A stretch of 64,000 nucleotides of DNA from Yersinia aleksiciae (GTDB lineage Bacteria; Pseudomonadota; Gammaproteobacteria; Enterobacterales; Enterobacteriaceae): NCBI RefSeq assembly GCF_001047675.1, contig NZ_CP011975.1:2272073-2336072 (forward strand), read 5' to 3'. A model generated the notes under the pieces. It did no database searches. It was given only the letters and a program-made list of their open reading frames with translations, and was not told where the DNA came from. Both the position numbers and the translations under genes were made by a program. This document shows positions 36,260 to 45,459 of this stretch, in pieces (position 1 is the first letter of the stretch; every line of letters begins with the position of its first letter).

Positions 36260-38605
36260 TCATTCCTGTTGAGATTTATCGGGGTAGCAGAGGTAAATGT
36301 GATCACGTTGCTGGCGCATATCGCAGCGGTAATTGATTGAGCCATTTTGGACAGTAATATTTCGCAGAATAGTATTTGAGCTGATGGAGAACAGCCCATT
36401 AGGGTGAATCCTATCGCCAGTTTCATGAATCACCCCGGTTATGGGTAATCCACTGACATCTTTGAGGAATCCGTTATAAAGCAGGTCTAAGGTGATATCG
36501 GCTTTGCTGGAGAAGACCTGTCCAGGGTGCGCACGCACAATATTGACCGGCAGTTGGATGTGCATATCCAGATCACTGCGGTCATTATGTGTACGGATAA
36601 AGAAGCGATCTTGATAGCGTGGAAGCGGGATGGCATAGAGACCCTCGCCCGTTATCGGATGACCTTCTGCCTGGAAGCTATATGGCGTACCTGATAATTC
36701 AGGTGTTTCTATCAGTAATGCTGAACCGCTGTAACTGCTGCGCCCCAGTGCCGCCCCTTGTGGGCTGATAGCTAACATGCCGTTATAACTGATCCCACCG
36801 TTGGCTATTTTGCTATCAATACCCATTCGGGCAGACATATCGCCACGGCTTCCACTACGGTGAGCAAAGCTGCCGATACTATTGCTGCCCCCGCTGGTGC
36901 TACCGTTGATACCCAAAGAGCTGGTGCCATGGTTATCAGTGAACTCTTTCTGGTAATTGGCACTGGTGGTCAGCTGTTGCTGCGCATAGGCGCTGTTGAT
37001 GCTGGCGCTGCTTTGGCGGAAAGAGAGTGTGGTATTGAGAAAAACACTGTAATTGCTAGCGCTGAAGTAATTAGTGCCAGCGTTATTCTGGCTGATCCAT
37101 TGCCCCCCCTTTTGCACGCCGAGAGACAGATTTAGGCCAAACTGTGGCCGCCGCCAATCCCAACTGCTTTGGATGCGATGCTGTCTGTTGTGCTTATATT
37201 GATTAAATTGATAGCTGAATTGGGTTGGTCCGAAACGGCGACTATAAGAAGCGGATGTACTGCCGTAGTTTGGCGCATATATTGATACATCTGGCGTTTG
37301 ATAGCGGGCTACAGAGAAATAGCCTAATGTTGTATTCCCGCCGTTCAAGCGCAGATAGCCACCACCGTGTTTTTCGCCAGATAACATACCAAGAGTGGGA
37401 GTGATAGTTAGATCGGAGAAACCCCATGGGCGCGATATGTTTCCTTCCGCGGCCCAATGGTGGGCATTGTCTTTCAGTAGCGAGATATTAGTTTGTAGGT
37501 TGTGTATCTTCATACTGCGACCAAATTGCACCAAATGAGGATGATTTTTATCATTTTGGACACTCCCTTTGCCCATGGTCACAAACCAGCCATTATTGTT
37601 TGGTGTGCCAATATTACTGATGATCTGGGTCTCCTGACTGATAACGCGACCGGTATTGTCCACTAAGCGAATTTCAATGTTGTAATAGCCACCGGGGAGC
37701 TGATTGTAATCAATTTCATTGCGGCCCAATTGCGCGGGAATACGGCGGATCAGTTGATTATCGCGGTAAAACTCATAGTCCCCGTCAGTGGTGGCATATA
37801 ACACCAAACTACCCGCTGAAGGTTTATCAAGGGCCAGATAGCTTTGGCTACCCAAGGTCATAAATTGGGCTAAAGAGGGGTTGATCAGGGTGTAAATGCT
37901 GCCTGCACTGTTATCCAGATTATTTTGCCTTCCCGCCCGTAAATAGAGTGCCTGAAAATTCTTTTGCAGATACCAGCTATCAATCCCTTTTTGGGTTTGC
38001 TGTTGATATGGGGCGCTATCCCACTGTTGATAACTACTCTTCGAGCGCGTGGTGTTATAGAACCAATTAATAAAGCCATAAGATTGCAGAGGTAAACCAA
38101 TATAGCCTTGCCCACGGCCAGACATGGCACGGTAGTTTTTTGCCGTCATGCGCAGGTCAAAAGATTGGTTATGTACCAGCCCCCAAGTGGTGGCTGGCAT
38201 TAGGTAGCGATTGCTGTTATTGGTTATAGTGATAACGTTATTCGCTTTATCCAACATGATGTTATGACCTGACAAAATATAGTCACAACCTGTTTGGCAT
38301 TGTAAATAAGGAATTTGCGATAAAATATTCTCTAACAAGAGAATTGATTGCTCATTAATATTGTTATTCCGATATTTCTGCTTGTCGAAGGTTAATTGTT
38401 GTTCTTCTTCTGAGAATAAGAATGGGGCGGGCAGTGTTTTACCATTTAATACGCCCAACAACTGCAATGTATTATGTTCTTCAAGCGCTGAGAACCCAGC
38501 GGGGACCAGATGCTCAATAATGAGGTCTTCTGCTCGTGCTGAATTAAACGTGAAAAAAAGTAAGATAGATGAAATTATCTGGTTAATGTTTAGGGGCTTT
38601 GCCAT
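36260..38605 (-). CDS. Outer membrane usher of CS1/CFA-I-type fimbriae
   Basis: The 781-residue protein has a signal peptide ending ARA near residue 25. It has an N-terminal domain starting HLVPAGFSALEEHN, a Cys pair CQTGC near residue 95, and a long Gly/Ser/Tyr-rich middle typical of the 24-strand barrel. A plug-like segment (GDYEFYRDNQLIRRIPAQLGRNEIDYNQLPGGYYNIEI) lies near residues 250-290, and the C-terminal domain has a Cys pair (YRCDMRQQ, IYLCYP). The layout fits alpha-clade ushers (CfaC/CooC/TcfC) but is somewhat shorter. ATG 38605 has GGA at suitable spacing; ATG 38620 is an alternative. Confidence 0.82.
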   Translation of the reverse strand: MAKPLNINQIISSILLFFTFNSARAEDLIIEHLVPAGFSALEEHNTLQLLGVLNGKTLPAPFLFSEEEQQLTFDKQKYRNNNINEQSILLLENILSQIPYLQCQTGCDYILSGHNIMLDKANNVITITNNSNRYLMPATTWGLVHNQSFDLRMTAKNYRAMSGRGQGYIGLPLQSYGFINWFYNTTRSKSSYQQWDSAPYQQQTQKGIDSWYLQKNFQALYLRAGRQNNLDNSAGSIYTLINPSLAQFMTLGSQSYLALDKPSAGSLVLYATTDGDYEFYRDNQLIRRIPAQLGRNEIDYNQLPGGYYNIEIRLVDNTGRVISQETQIISNIGTPNNNGWFVTMGKGSVQNDKNHPHLVQFGRSMKIHNLQTNISLLKDNAHHWAAEGNISRPWGFSDLTITPTLGMLSGEKHGGGYLRLNGGNTTLGYFSVARYQTPDVSIYAPNYGSTSASYSRRFGPTQFSYQFNQYKHNRQHRIQSSWDWRRPQFGLNLSLGVQKGGQWISQNNAGTNYFSASNYSVFLNTTLSFRQSSASINSAYAQQQLTTSANYQKEFTDNHGTSSLGINGSTSGGSNSIGSFAHRSGSRGDMSARMGIDSKIANGGISYNGMLAISPQGAALGRSSYSGSALLIETPELSGTPYSFQAEGHPITGEGLYAIPLPRYQDRFFIRTHNDRSDLDMHIQLPVNIVRAHPGQVFSSKADITLDLLYNGFLKDVSGLPITGVIHETGDRIHPNGLFSISSNTILRNITVQNGSINYRCDMRQQRDHIYLCYPDKSQQE

Positions 38606-38734
38606 TGGATTCCATTCCATTTTTAAATTATAAAGATGAGGTTTATTTGCATGTTTACAATAAGGGCTTATTTAGCCGAAAAATGAGTCGAATAGTTATT
38701 TTGATAAATTAATCATATAGTCTTATAGCTATAG

Positions 38735-39199
38735 CTAAGCTTGAGATTCGATAATAAGTTCAAGCGTTCCTTTAAATACTTCACCTGCTGAATTTGGAAG
38801 GGAGGCATATAGCGATAGCATTCTGCGGTCACCTGATGGGTATTTTCCACTGAGCTTACTTGTGCTGAGTTCATTATTGTCAAGCCAAACCCTCGCAACT
38901 CCTTGCTGTGTTTTCGCCTTCAGTATTAAATAATTCTTGAGTTTAATAGAGTAATACGTATTAAGACCTGTTGTTATCTTAATAGGTACTATTCTACCGA
39001 ATGCAATATCTCCACTTTTTTCATGGCGTATATGTTTTAAATTAATCACATCGAGTGGTGTGCCATCGGCCTTTGTTATGAAGATTACATCTTCAATAGT
39101 TGCTTCAACTGGTATTATCTTCTCAACTGGTGCGGAGTGAACAGTAGTGCTAGTGAGTAATATCACCGTGCTAATCATCAGTCTGTAAACGTGCTTCAT
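38735..39199 (-). CDS. CS1-type fimbrial subunit, second pilin
   Basis: The 154-residue secreted protein has a signal peptide ending VHS near residue 22. The mature start APVEKIIPVEATIEDVIFI follows the CS1/CFA-I pilin pattern (VEKNITVTASVDP in CfaB). The end EVFKGTLELIIESQA matches the final pilin strand. It lies downstream of a terminator-like stem after the first pilin, so lower expression and a minor role are likely. Confidence 0.75.
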   Translation of the reverse strand: MKHVYRLMISTVILLTSTTVHSAPVEKIIPVEATIEDVIFITKADGTPLDVINLKHIRHEKSGDIAFGRIVPIKITTGLNTYYSIKLKNYLILKAKTQQGVARVWLDNNELSTSKLSGKYPSGDRRMLSLYASLPNSAGEVFKGTLELIIESQA

Positions 39200-39215
39200 A
39201 TAATCACTAACCCTG

Positions 39216-39264
39216 AAATAAAAACCCCAAACCGGCCAAATATTGGTTTATTTGACCGGGTTTG
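39216..39264 (-). terminator. Leaky terminator between the two pilin genes
   Basis: On the minus strand AAACCCGGTCAAAT and ATTTGGCCGGTTT form a long stem with one mismatch and an 8-nt loop, followed by GGGGTTTTTATTT. A read-through terminator after the first pilin gene would favour that subunit over the usher and chaperones, as in many fimbrial operons. Confidence 0.7.
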
Positions 39265-39299
39265 CTAATAAAATCTCACTTTGAGATCTTGCTTTATAA

Positions 39300-39785
39300 T
39301 TAAGCCACAGACTCTACAGTCAGTTTAAGTTCTCCTGTGTATCTTTCCTCGCTTAAAACATTGTCTGGTGATTCTCCCGTTATAGCTAGTTTAACTGAGT
39401 TATTGACATCAGCTAATAAAAATTCATTCCCGGCGTTTGTTAATATAGTATCTTTTAATTTCACTTCTAATCCAGAAAAGACTTTAACTTTATCGACGCT
39501 CTCTGTCAGTGCGAAGTCTCCATTAATACTAATTTTTACCTTAGTGTCGTTATTGAAATTATTTACTATTTGAATATCTTCACTAACGGTGTATTTTTTG
39601 GCGCCATTTTCAACAGGCAATAGCTTAAGCGTTGGAATTACACCACCACCACTCTTGGTTATGGTGATCATTCCTGGTATTTCAGCTTCAACTTGAATGT
39701 TTTTATCGACAGTTTGAGAATAAACACTCGCGCTGCTAATTAGTGCGGCAACTGTCATAATAGATAATAGAGTCTTTTTCATCAT
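39300..39785 (-). CDS. CS1-type major fimbrial subunit (first pilin)
   Basis: The 161-residue secreted protein is the first gene of the operon. A signal peptide ends VYS near residue 23. The mature N-terminus QTVDKNIQVEAEIPG parallels VEKNITVTASVDP of CfaB. The C-terminus ERYTGELKLTVESVA fits the last pilin strand. It has no Cys, as expected for CS1-type pilins that lack the disulphide. Position first and the terminator behind it suggest it is the major subunit. An AGG site precedes ATG 39785. Confidence 0.8.
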   Translation of the reverse strand: MMKKTLLSIMTVAALISSASVYSQTVDKNIQVEAEIPGMITITKSGGGVIPTLKLLPVENGAKKYTVSEDIQIVNNFNNDTKVKISINGDFALTESVDKVKVFSGLEVKLKDTILTNAGNEFLLADVNNSVKLAITGESPDNVLSEERYTGELKLTVESVA

Positions 39786-39830
39786 GAATACCTAAAAATC
39801 TCTTGTTTGAATGGAGGTTAATTCCAATTG

Positions 39831-39844
39831 GAATAACACTAATT
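39831..39844. promoter_or_regulatory. 14-bp perfect palindrome upstream of the fimbrial operon
   Basis: ATTCCAATTGGAAT lies 46 bases upstream of the first pilin ATG, where a leader or promoter operator would be expected. No regulator is assigned. Confidence 0.4.
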
Positions 39845-40156
39845 TACTTAATGCCTTTTGTGATTCACATATATATATACAACGATGAGCAGGGTGTTAA
39901 TAATGCTGTATTAATAGAGTGCCACTCACAAAGCGGAGGAACATTAACACGTCATTTAAAGTGGCTCAATAATCATATTATTAAATTAAGGAAAGAAAAT
40001 AATTTAAATAATTGATTTAATGAATGTCTAATTTATATTTCTATTGTTAATCCCTTCTGTGATCTAGGATGTGGTTAATTAGTGTTACTCGCCATGTTAA
40101 TTAAAAAGCGTATTAGCAGGAGAGCGTCACTTTATGTTTATTGGATTGCCATTTTT

Positions 40157-40198
40157 CTGTCACATAAAAGTTATATTTCTGTAATGAAATGGTGTCAT
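40157..40198 (+). promoter_or_regulatory. PhoB-box-like repeats upstream of ugpB
   Basis: CTGTCAC at 40157 and CTGTAAT at 40179 are 22 bases apart, two helical turns, with a weaker AAGTTAT between them at 11-base phase. GTGTCAT ends the region. This fits tandem degenerate Pho boxes; ugpB is a PhoB-regulated gene in E. coli. Confidence 0.45.
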
Positions 40199-40285
40199 GT
40201 TGGCTTCCGAACAAAAACTGATTTATTTCGCTCACCTGCTGCTATTCATTAATGTGAGCCATACAGATTTATTCAGGGGCCAGAT

Positions 40286-41605
40286 ATGTTTGACAATACC
40301 ATCCGTAAAACGTCGATTTGCATCGCACTAAGCTTGGCATTCAGTGCCAATGCCATGGCCGTCACTGAAATTCCTTTCTGGCATTCGATGGAAGGGCAGC
40401 TCGGTAAAGAGGTCGATTCATTAGCTGATCGTTTTAACCAATCACACAGCGATTATAAAATCGTCCCTGTCTATAAAGGCAACTACGAGCAGAGTCTGGC
40501 AGCAGGGATTGCCGCCTTCCGTTCCGGTAAAGCGCCTGCCATTTTGCAAGTTTATGAAGTGGGTACGGCCACCATGATGGCCAGCAAGGCGATCAAGCCC
40601 GTATTCCAAGTGTTTAAAGACGCCAATATTAATTTCGATGAGTCTGTTTTCGTGCCGACAGTCGCCGGGTATTACACTGACGCCAAAAGCGGCCATTTAC
40701 TGTCCCAGCCCTTTAACAGCTCCACTCCGGTGCTGTACTACAACAAAGATGCCTTCAAAAAAGCCGGTCTGAACCCAGATCAACCGCCGAAAACCTGGCA
40801 AGAGTTGGCGGCAGATAGCGCCAAGTTACGCGCTGCTGGTTCGAGCTGCGGTTACGCCAGTGGCTGGCAGGGGTGGATCCAAATCGAGAACTTCAGTGCC
40901 TGGCATGGTCAGCCCATCGCCAGCCGTAATAATGGTTTTGATGGCACAGATGCAGTGCTGGAGTTCAATAAGCCCTTGCAGGTGAAGCATATTCAATTGC
41001 TGTCGGATATGAATAAGAAGGGGGATTTCACCTATTTTGGTCGTAAAGATGAATCGACTGCCAAGTTTTATAATGGCGATTGCGCCATCACCACCGCCTC
41101 TTCTGGCTCGTTGGCGGATATTCGCCAATATGCGAAGTTTAACTATGGTGTTGGCATGATGCCTTACGATGCCGATGCGAAAGATGCGCCGCAAAACGCC
41201 ATTATCGGCGGTGCCAGCTTGTGGGTGATGGACGGCAAAGATAAAGAGACCTACAAGGGTGTGGCCGAATTCCTGCAATATCTGGCTCAACCGGAAATCG
41301 CGGCCGAATGGCACCAGAAGACCGGCTATCTGCCGATCACTACCGCTGCCTATGAGCTAACCAAGCAGCAGGGCTTCTATGAGAAGAACCCCGGTGCGGA
41401 TGTTGCTACGCGCCAAATGCTGAACAAGCCGCCATTGCCTTACACCAAGGGTTTGCGTCTGGGCAATATGCCGCAGATTCGTACCCTGGTTGATGAAGAG
41501 CTGGAAGGGGTGTGGACCGGTAAAAAGACACCCCAGGAAGCCTTGGATGCTGCAGTGAAACGGGGTGATGTGTTGTTACGCCGCTTCGAACAAGCGAATA
41601 AGTAA
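40286..41605 (+). CDS. ugpB: sn-Glycerol-3-phosphate periplasmic binding protein UgpB
   Basis: UgpB binds glycerol-3-phosphate and glycerophosphodiesters for the Ugp ABC transporter. The 439-residue protein has a signal peptide ending AMA near residue 25 and a mature start [17 protein letters not shown]. Substrate-site blocks include YGNYEQSL-like [11 protein letters not shown] and GASLWVM. It is the first gene of ugpBAECQ. Confidence 0.96.
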   Translation: MFDNTIRKTSICIALSLAFSANAMAVTEIPFWHSMEGQLGKEVDSLADRFNQSHSDYKIVPVYKGNYEQSLAAGIAAFRSGKAPAILQVYEVGTATMMASKAIKPVFQVFKDANINFDESVFVPTVAGYYTDAKSGHLLSQPFNSSTPVLYYNKDAFKKAGLNPDQPPKTWQELAADSAKLRAAGSSCGYASGWQGWIQIENFSAWHGQPIASRNNGFDGTDAVLEFNKPLQVKHIQLLSDMNKKGDFTYFGRKDESTAKFYNGDCAITTASSGSLADIRQYAKFNYGVGMMPYDADAKDAPQNAIIGGASLWVMDGKDKETYKGVAEFLQYLAQPEIAAEWHQKTGYLPITTAAYELTKQQGFYEKNPGADVATRQMLNKPPLPYTKGLRLGNMPQIRTLVDEELEGVWTGKKTPQEALDAAVKRGDVLLRRFEQANK

Positions 41606-41627
41606 AGGTTATTCAGCGAGGTTACTG

Positions 41628-41663
41628 GCCAGTTTGGGGCGCGGTTTTCGTACCCAAACTGGC
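41628..41663. terminator. Hairpin between ugpB and ugpA
   Basis: GCCAGTTTGGG (41628-41638) pairs exactly with CCCAAACTGGC (41653-41663) over a 14-nt loop. No T-run follows, so it is more likely an mRNA-stabilising or attenuating stem that raises UgpB over the membrane subunits. Confidence 0.55.
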
Positions 41664-41727
41664 AGCGCCAGTCACGGCAAATGGTTTTGTGTCGCACGAG
41701 CACCCTGTCAGATAAACGGTTAATTTT

Positions 41728-42615
41728 ATGTCATCTTCCCGTCCCGGTTTCTCCTGTAGTTGGTTGCCTTACCTGTTGGTGTTTCCTCAACTGGCTATCA
41801 CGGCGGTTTTCTTTCTATGGCCTGCGGGTGAAGCCCTGTGGTATTCGGTGCAAATGCTGGACCCATTCGGCCTCTCCAGTGAATTTGTTGGGCTGAGCAA
41901 CTTTATTCAGCTCTTTCAGGACGAATACTATTTAGCCTCGTTTTACACCACGCTGATTTTCAGTTCATTGGTGGCGGGGATCGGCCTGATTGTGTCGCTA
42001 TTTCTGGCTGCAATGGTGGATTACGTGGTGCGCGGCAGCCGTATCTATCAAACCTTAATGATTCTGCCCTATGCTGTGGCCCCTGCGGTGGCTGCCGTTT
42101 TATGGATCTTTTTATTCAATCCGGGGCTGGGTTTGATCACCCACTTCCTTGCTACGCTCGGTTACAACTGGAACCATGCACAGAATAGCGGGCAGGCGAT
42201 GTTTCTGGTGGTGTTAGCCTCGGTCTGGAAGCAAATCAGCTATAACTTCCTGTTTTTCCTCGCAGCTTTGCAATCCATACCCCGCTCACTGGTTGAGGCT
42301 GCCGCTATTGACGGTGCCGGACCGGTGCGGCGCTTCTTCAATCTGGTCTTGCCGCTGATATCCCCGGTCAGTTTCTTCCTGCTGGTGGTGAATCTGGTTT
42401 ACGCCTTTTTCGATACCTTCCCGGTTATTGACGCGGCGACCGGCGGTGGCCCGGTGCAGGCGACCACCACCCTGATCTATAAAATCTATCGCGAAGGTTT
42501 TGCCGGACTGGATTTATCCAGCTCTGCCGCCCAATCGGTGGTGTTGATGTTGCTGGTGATTGGCCTGACGGTTATCCAGTTCCGCTTTGTTGAGCGTAAG
42601 GTGCGTTACCAATGA
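41728..42615 (+). CDS. ugpA: Glycerol-3-phosphate ABC permease UgpA
   Basis: UgpA is one of two membrane subunits of the Ugp importer. The 295-residue protein has six membrane segments and the ATPase-docking EAA loop [20 protein letters not shown] near residue 190. Its stop overlaps the ugpE ATG by four bases. Confidence 0.96.
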   Translation: MSSSRPGFSCSWLPYLLVFPQLAITAVFFLWPAGEALWYSVQMLDPFGLSSEFVGLSNFIQLFQDEYYLASFYTTLIFSSLVAGIGLIVSLFLAAMVDYVVRGSRIYQTLMILPYAVAPAVAAVLWIFLFNPGLGLITHFLATLGYNWNHAQNSGQAMFLVVLASVWKQISYNFLFFLAALQSIPRSLVEAAAIDGAGPVRRFFNLVLPLISPVSFFLLVVNLVYAFFDTFPVIDAATGGGPVQATTTLIYKIYREGFAGLDLSSSAAQSVVLMLLVIGLTVIQFRFVERKVRYQ

Positions 42616-43457
42616 TTGAAAATCGTCGTGGGCTGGATATTTTTTGCCACATTATGCTGATTATCGGCGTGCTTCTTATTTTGTTCCCGCTCTATGTGGC
42701 TTTTGTGGCGGCCTCTCTGGATGACACTCAGGTGTTTCAGGTGCCAATGACCCTGATCCCTGGGCCACATTTGTGGCAGAACATCAGCCACATTTGGCAC
42801 GCGGGGGTGGGCAATAACAGCGCACCTTTCGGGTTGATGCTGCTGAACAGTTTTGTGATGGCGTTTGCGATTACCGTCGGCAAAATCACGGTGTCGATGC
42901 TCTCGGCGTACGCCATCGTTTACTTCCGCTTTCCGCTGCGCAATCTGTTTTTTTGGCTGATATTTCTGACGTTGATGTTGCCAGTCGAGGTGCGGATTTT
43001 CCCGACAATTCAGGTGATTGCGGATCTGAATATGCTCGACAGCTACACCGGTCTGACTCTGCCGCTAATGGCGTCAGCCACCGCCACGTTCCTCTTCCGT
43101 CAGTTTTTTATGACCCTGCCGGATGAGCTATTGGAAGCCGCGCGCATCGATGGCGCAGGGGCGATGCGCTTTTTTTGGGACATCGTCTTGCCGCTGTCAA
43201 AAACCAATTTGGCCGCGCTGTTTGTTATCACATTTATCTATGGTTGGAACCAATATCTCTGGCCAATCCTGATTACCAGCGATGCCTCCATGGGCACGGC
43301 GGTGGCGGGGATCCGCAGCATGATCTCTAGCTCGGGTGCACCCACCCAGTGGAATCAGGTGATGGCGGCGATGATTCTGACCTTAATTCCACCGGTCGTG
43401 GTGGTCCTTATAATGCAGCGTTGGTTTGTACGCGGCCTGGTAGACAGTGAGAAGTAA
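42612..43457 (+). CDS. ugpE: Glycerol-3-phosphate ABC permease UgpE
   Basis: UgpE pairs with UgpA. The 281-residue protein has six membrane segments and the EAA loop [20 protein letters not shown] near residue 175. ugpC follows after 6 bases. Confidence 0.96.
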   Translation: MIENRRGLDIFCHIMLIIGVLLILFPLYVAFVAASLDDTQVFQVPMTLIPGPHLWQNISHIWHAGVGNNSAPFGLMLLNSFVMAFAITVGKITVSMLSAYAIVYFRFPLRNLFFWLIFLTLMLPVEVRIFPTIQVIADLNMLDSYTGLTLPLMASATATFLFRQFFMTLPDELLEAARIDGAGAMRFFWDIVLPLSKTNLAALFVITFIYGWNQYLWPILITSDASMGTAVAGIRSMISSSGAPTQWNQVMAAMILTLIPPVVVVLIMQRWFVRGLVDSEK

Positions 43458-43463
43458 TCTGAT

Positions 43464-44537
43464 ATGGCATGTTTAAAGCTTCAGGCAGTCACTAAATCTT
43501 ACGATGGCATCACGCCAGTGATTAAACAGATTGATTTGGATGTCGCCGACGGTGAATTCATCGTGATGGTTGGCCCCTCAGGTTGTGGCAAATCGACACT
43601 GCTGCGTATGGTTGCGGGGCTTGAGCGCACCACCAGCGGCGATATCTATATCGATCATCAGCGGGTTACCGATCTGGAACCGAAAGATCGCGGCATCGCC
43701 ATGGTATTCCAGAACTACGCGCTGTATCCCCACATGAGCGTGTTCGACAACATGGCGTATGGCTTGAAAATCCGGGGGTTTGGCAAAGAGCAGATCCGCC
43801 AGCGCGTTGACGAAGCCGCTCGGATTCTGGAGCTGGAGCCGCTACTCAAACGCAAACCGCGCGAGTTATCTGGCGGTCAGCGACAGCGGGTGGCGATGGG
43901 GCGTGCCATCGTGCGTGAACCGGCGGTTTTCTTGTTTGATGAGCCGCTGTCTAATCTGGATGCTAAGTTGCGAGTGCAGATGCGACTGGAACTGCAACAG
44001 CTGCACCGTCGGCTGAAAACCACCAGTTTGTACGTGACTCATGACCAAGTGGAGGCGATGACCCTCGCTCAGCGGGTCATTGTGATGAACAAAGGCGTGG
44101 CGGAGCAAATTGGTACGCCGAGCGAAGTTTACCAGCGGCCCGCGTCACTGTTTGTCGCCAGTTTTATCGGCTCACCCGCCATGAATCTGTTCGCCGGAAC
44201 TGTCAGTGCGGACGGGAGCGCGTTTATTTTATCGGATGGGATGCGCTTGCCACTGGAAATGACTCGGCCACAATGGGCCGCTCGGCGCTTGACCCTGGGT
44301 ATCCGTCCGGAGCATATTCAGCAAACCACTTCAGCGTTGGGTGTGCCGATGGAGCTGTTAACTCTGGAGTTATTGGGGGCGGACAATCTGGCGCACGGCC
44401 AGTGGGGCGGGCAAAGTATCATCGCCCGTTTATCCCACGAAGAGATGCCGGTAGCGGGCAGTGTGCTGCACTTATCCCTCCCACCAGCGGCGCTGCACTT
44501 TTTTGATTCAGATAGCGGACTACGGATGGAATCATGA
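43464..44537 (+). CDS. ugpC: Glycerol-3-phosphate ABC ATPase UgpC
   Basis: UgpC is the MalK-type ATPase of the importer. The 357-residue protein has Walker [14 protein letters not shown], signature [14 protein letters not shown], Walker [12 protein letters not shown], switch His in VTHDQ, and a C-terminal OB-fold regulatory domain from about residue 235. Its stop overlaps the ugpQ ATG. Confidence 0.96.
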   Translation: MACLKLQAVTKSYDGITPVIKQIDLDVADGEFIVMVGPSGCGKSTLLRMVAGLERTTSGDIYIDHQRVTDLEPKDRGIAMVFQNYALYPHMSVFDNMAYGLKIRGFGKEQIRQRVDEAARILELEPLLKRKPRELSGGQRQRVAMGRAIVREPAVFLFDEPLSNLDAKLRVQMRLELQQLHRRLKTTSLYVTHDQVEAMTLAQRVIVMNKGVAEQIGTPSEVYQRPASLFVASFIGSPAMNLFAGTVSADGSAFILSDGMRLPLEMTRPQWAARRLTLGIRPEHIQQTTSALGVPMELLTLELLGADNLAHGQWGGQSIIARLSHEEMPVAGSVLHLSLPPAALHFFDSDSGLRMES

Positions 44538-45274
44538 GTAAAAACTGGCCTTATCCGACCATTGTTGCCCATCGGGGCGGCGGCGCATTGGCACCGGAAA
44601 ACACCTTGGCGGCCATTGATGTCGGCGCGCGTCATGGTCACAAAATGATTGAGTTCGACGCCAAGCTATCGCAAGACGGCCAGATATTTCTGCTGCACGA
44701 TGACACGCTGGAGCGGACCAGCAATGGTTGGGGCATCGCAGGCGACTTGCCGTGGGAAAAACTGATTCAGTTGGACGCTGGCGACTGGTATAGCCCGAAG
44801 TTTCGGGGTGAGCACTTACCACTGCTATCAGAAGTGGCGGCTCGTTGTGCGCAGTACGGCATGGCGGCGAATATCGAAATTAAACCGACTACCGGTGCGG
44901 AAGTGGTCACTGGGCGAGCTATCGCGCTGGCGGCTCGTCAGTTGTGGCAAGATCAGGCGATAGCGCCGCTACTGTCGTCGTTCTCATTCGAGGCTTTAGC
45001 CGCCGCGCAGCAGGCTGCACCTGAGCTGCCGCGTGGGCTATTGCTGGATAAATGGGATGATAATTGGCGGGCCCTGACCCAGCAGCTAGATTGCGCCTCA
45101 TTGCACATCAACCACAAACAACTGACGGCTGAGCGAGTGGCGTTGATCAAGACCGCTGGGCTGCGTATTTTGGTGTATACCGTCAACCAACCTGATCGCG
45201 CGCAAGAATTGTTAAATTGGGGCGTTGACTGTGTCTGTACCGACCGTATAGATTTAATCTATCCTCGTCCTTGA
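44534..45274 (+). CDS. ugpQ: Cytoplasmic glycerophosphodiester phosphodiesterase UgpQ
   Basis: UgpQ hydrolyses glycerophosphodiesters imported by Ugp to glycerol-3-phosphate plus alcohol. The 246-residue GDPD-family protein has no signal peptide and has [18 protein letters not shown], then [10 protein letters not shown] and [13 protein letters not shown]. It completes ugpBAECQ and is the cytoplasmic counterpart of GlpQ at 6672-7796. Confidence 0.96.
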   Translation: MSKNWPYPTIVAHRGGGALAPENTLAAIDVGARHGHKMIEFDAKLSQDGQIFLLHDDTLERTSNGWGIAGDLPWEKLIQLDAGDWYSPKFRGEHLPLLSEVAARCAQYGMAANIEIKPTTGAEVVTGRAIALAARQLWQDQAIAPLLSSFSFEALAAAQQAAPELPRGLLLDKWDDNWRALTQQLDCASLHINHKQLTAERVALIKTAGLRILVYTVNQPDRAQELLNWGVDCVCTDRIDLIYPRP

Positions 45275-45300
45275 AGCTACAGGGGCGTTAGCCGCGCGCA

Positions 45301-45341
45301 CTAATCCGAATCACATACTTGAGTATGCTGATCGGGATTAG
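45301..45341. repeat. Imperfect 41-bp palindrome after ugpQ
   Basis: CTAATCCGAATCA (left) and TGATCGGGATTAG (right) flank an inner dyad CATACT-TG-AGTATG. The whole forms a long hairpin. Outside it, ACAGGGGCGTTA (from 45280) and CTGTAACGCC (45357-45366) are also partly complementary, suggesting a larger repeat unit of about 90 bases. It resembles dispersed palindromic repeats of enterobacteria, but I could not assign a named family. Confidence 0.6.
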
Positions 45342-45459
45342 CTAGCTTGCTGCCTACCTGTAACGCCAATGACTTTGATCTAAACAGAGCAGGCCAGGCC
45401 AGGCTAGCCATTCTTAATGCTTATGGGCTGACTTGGCCCAGTTTGACAGGACGTGACTC

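Larger units (their letters stand above)
39786..40285. promoter_or_regulatory. Fimbrial operon / ugpB divergent promoter region
   Basis: This 500-bp AT-rich stretch lies between the fimbrial operon and ugpB. It contains a 14-bp palindrome near the pilin gene and PhoB-box-like repeats near ugpB, both listed separately. A 54- to 70-codon plus-strand ORF (39803-40015) is not convincing. No fimbrial regulator gene is adjacent, and no invertible-element inverted repeats were seen. Confidence 0.5.

Noticed and set aside
39803-40015. Plus-strand frame of 70 codons (54 from the first ATG) upstream of the fimbrial operon
   Set aside because: It starts with TTG, lacks a ribosome-binding site and lies in an AT-rich promoter region. 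It resembles no fimbrial regulator that I recognise.
39786-40285. Possible phase-variation invertible element upstream of the fimbrial operon
   Set aside because: No pair of inverted repeats flanks the promoter region and no recombinase gene is adjacent.
40826-41314. Open frame of 162 codons antisense to ugpB
   Set aside because: It is a shadow of the well-supported UgpB coding sequence.
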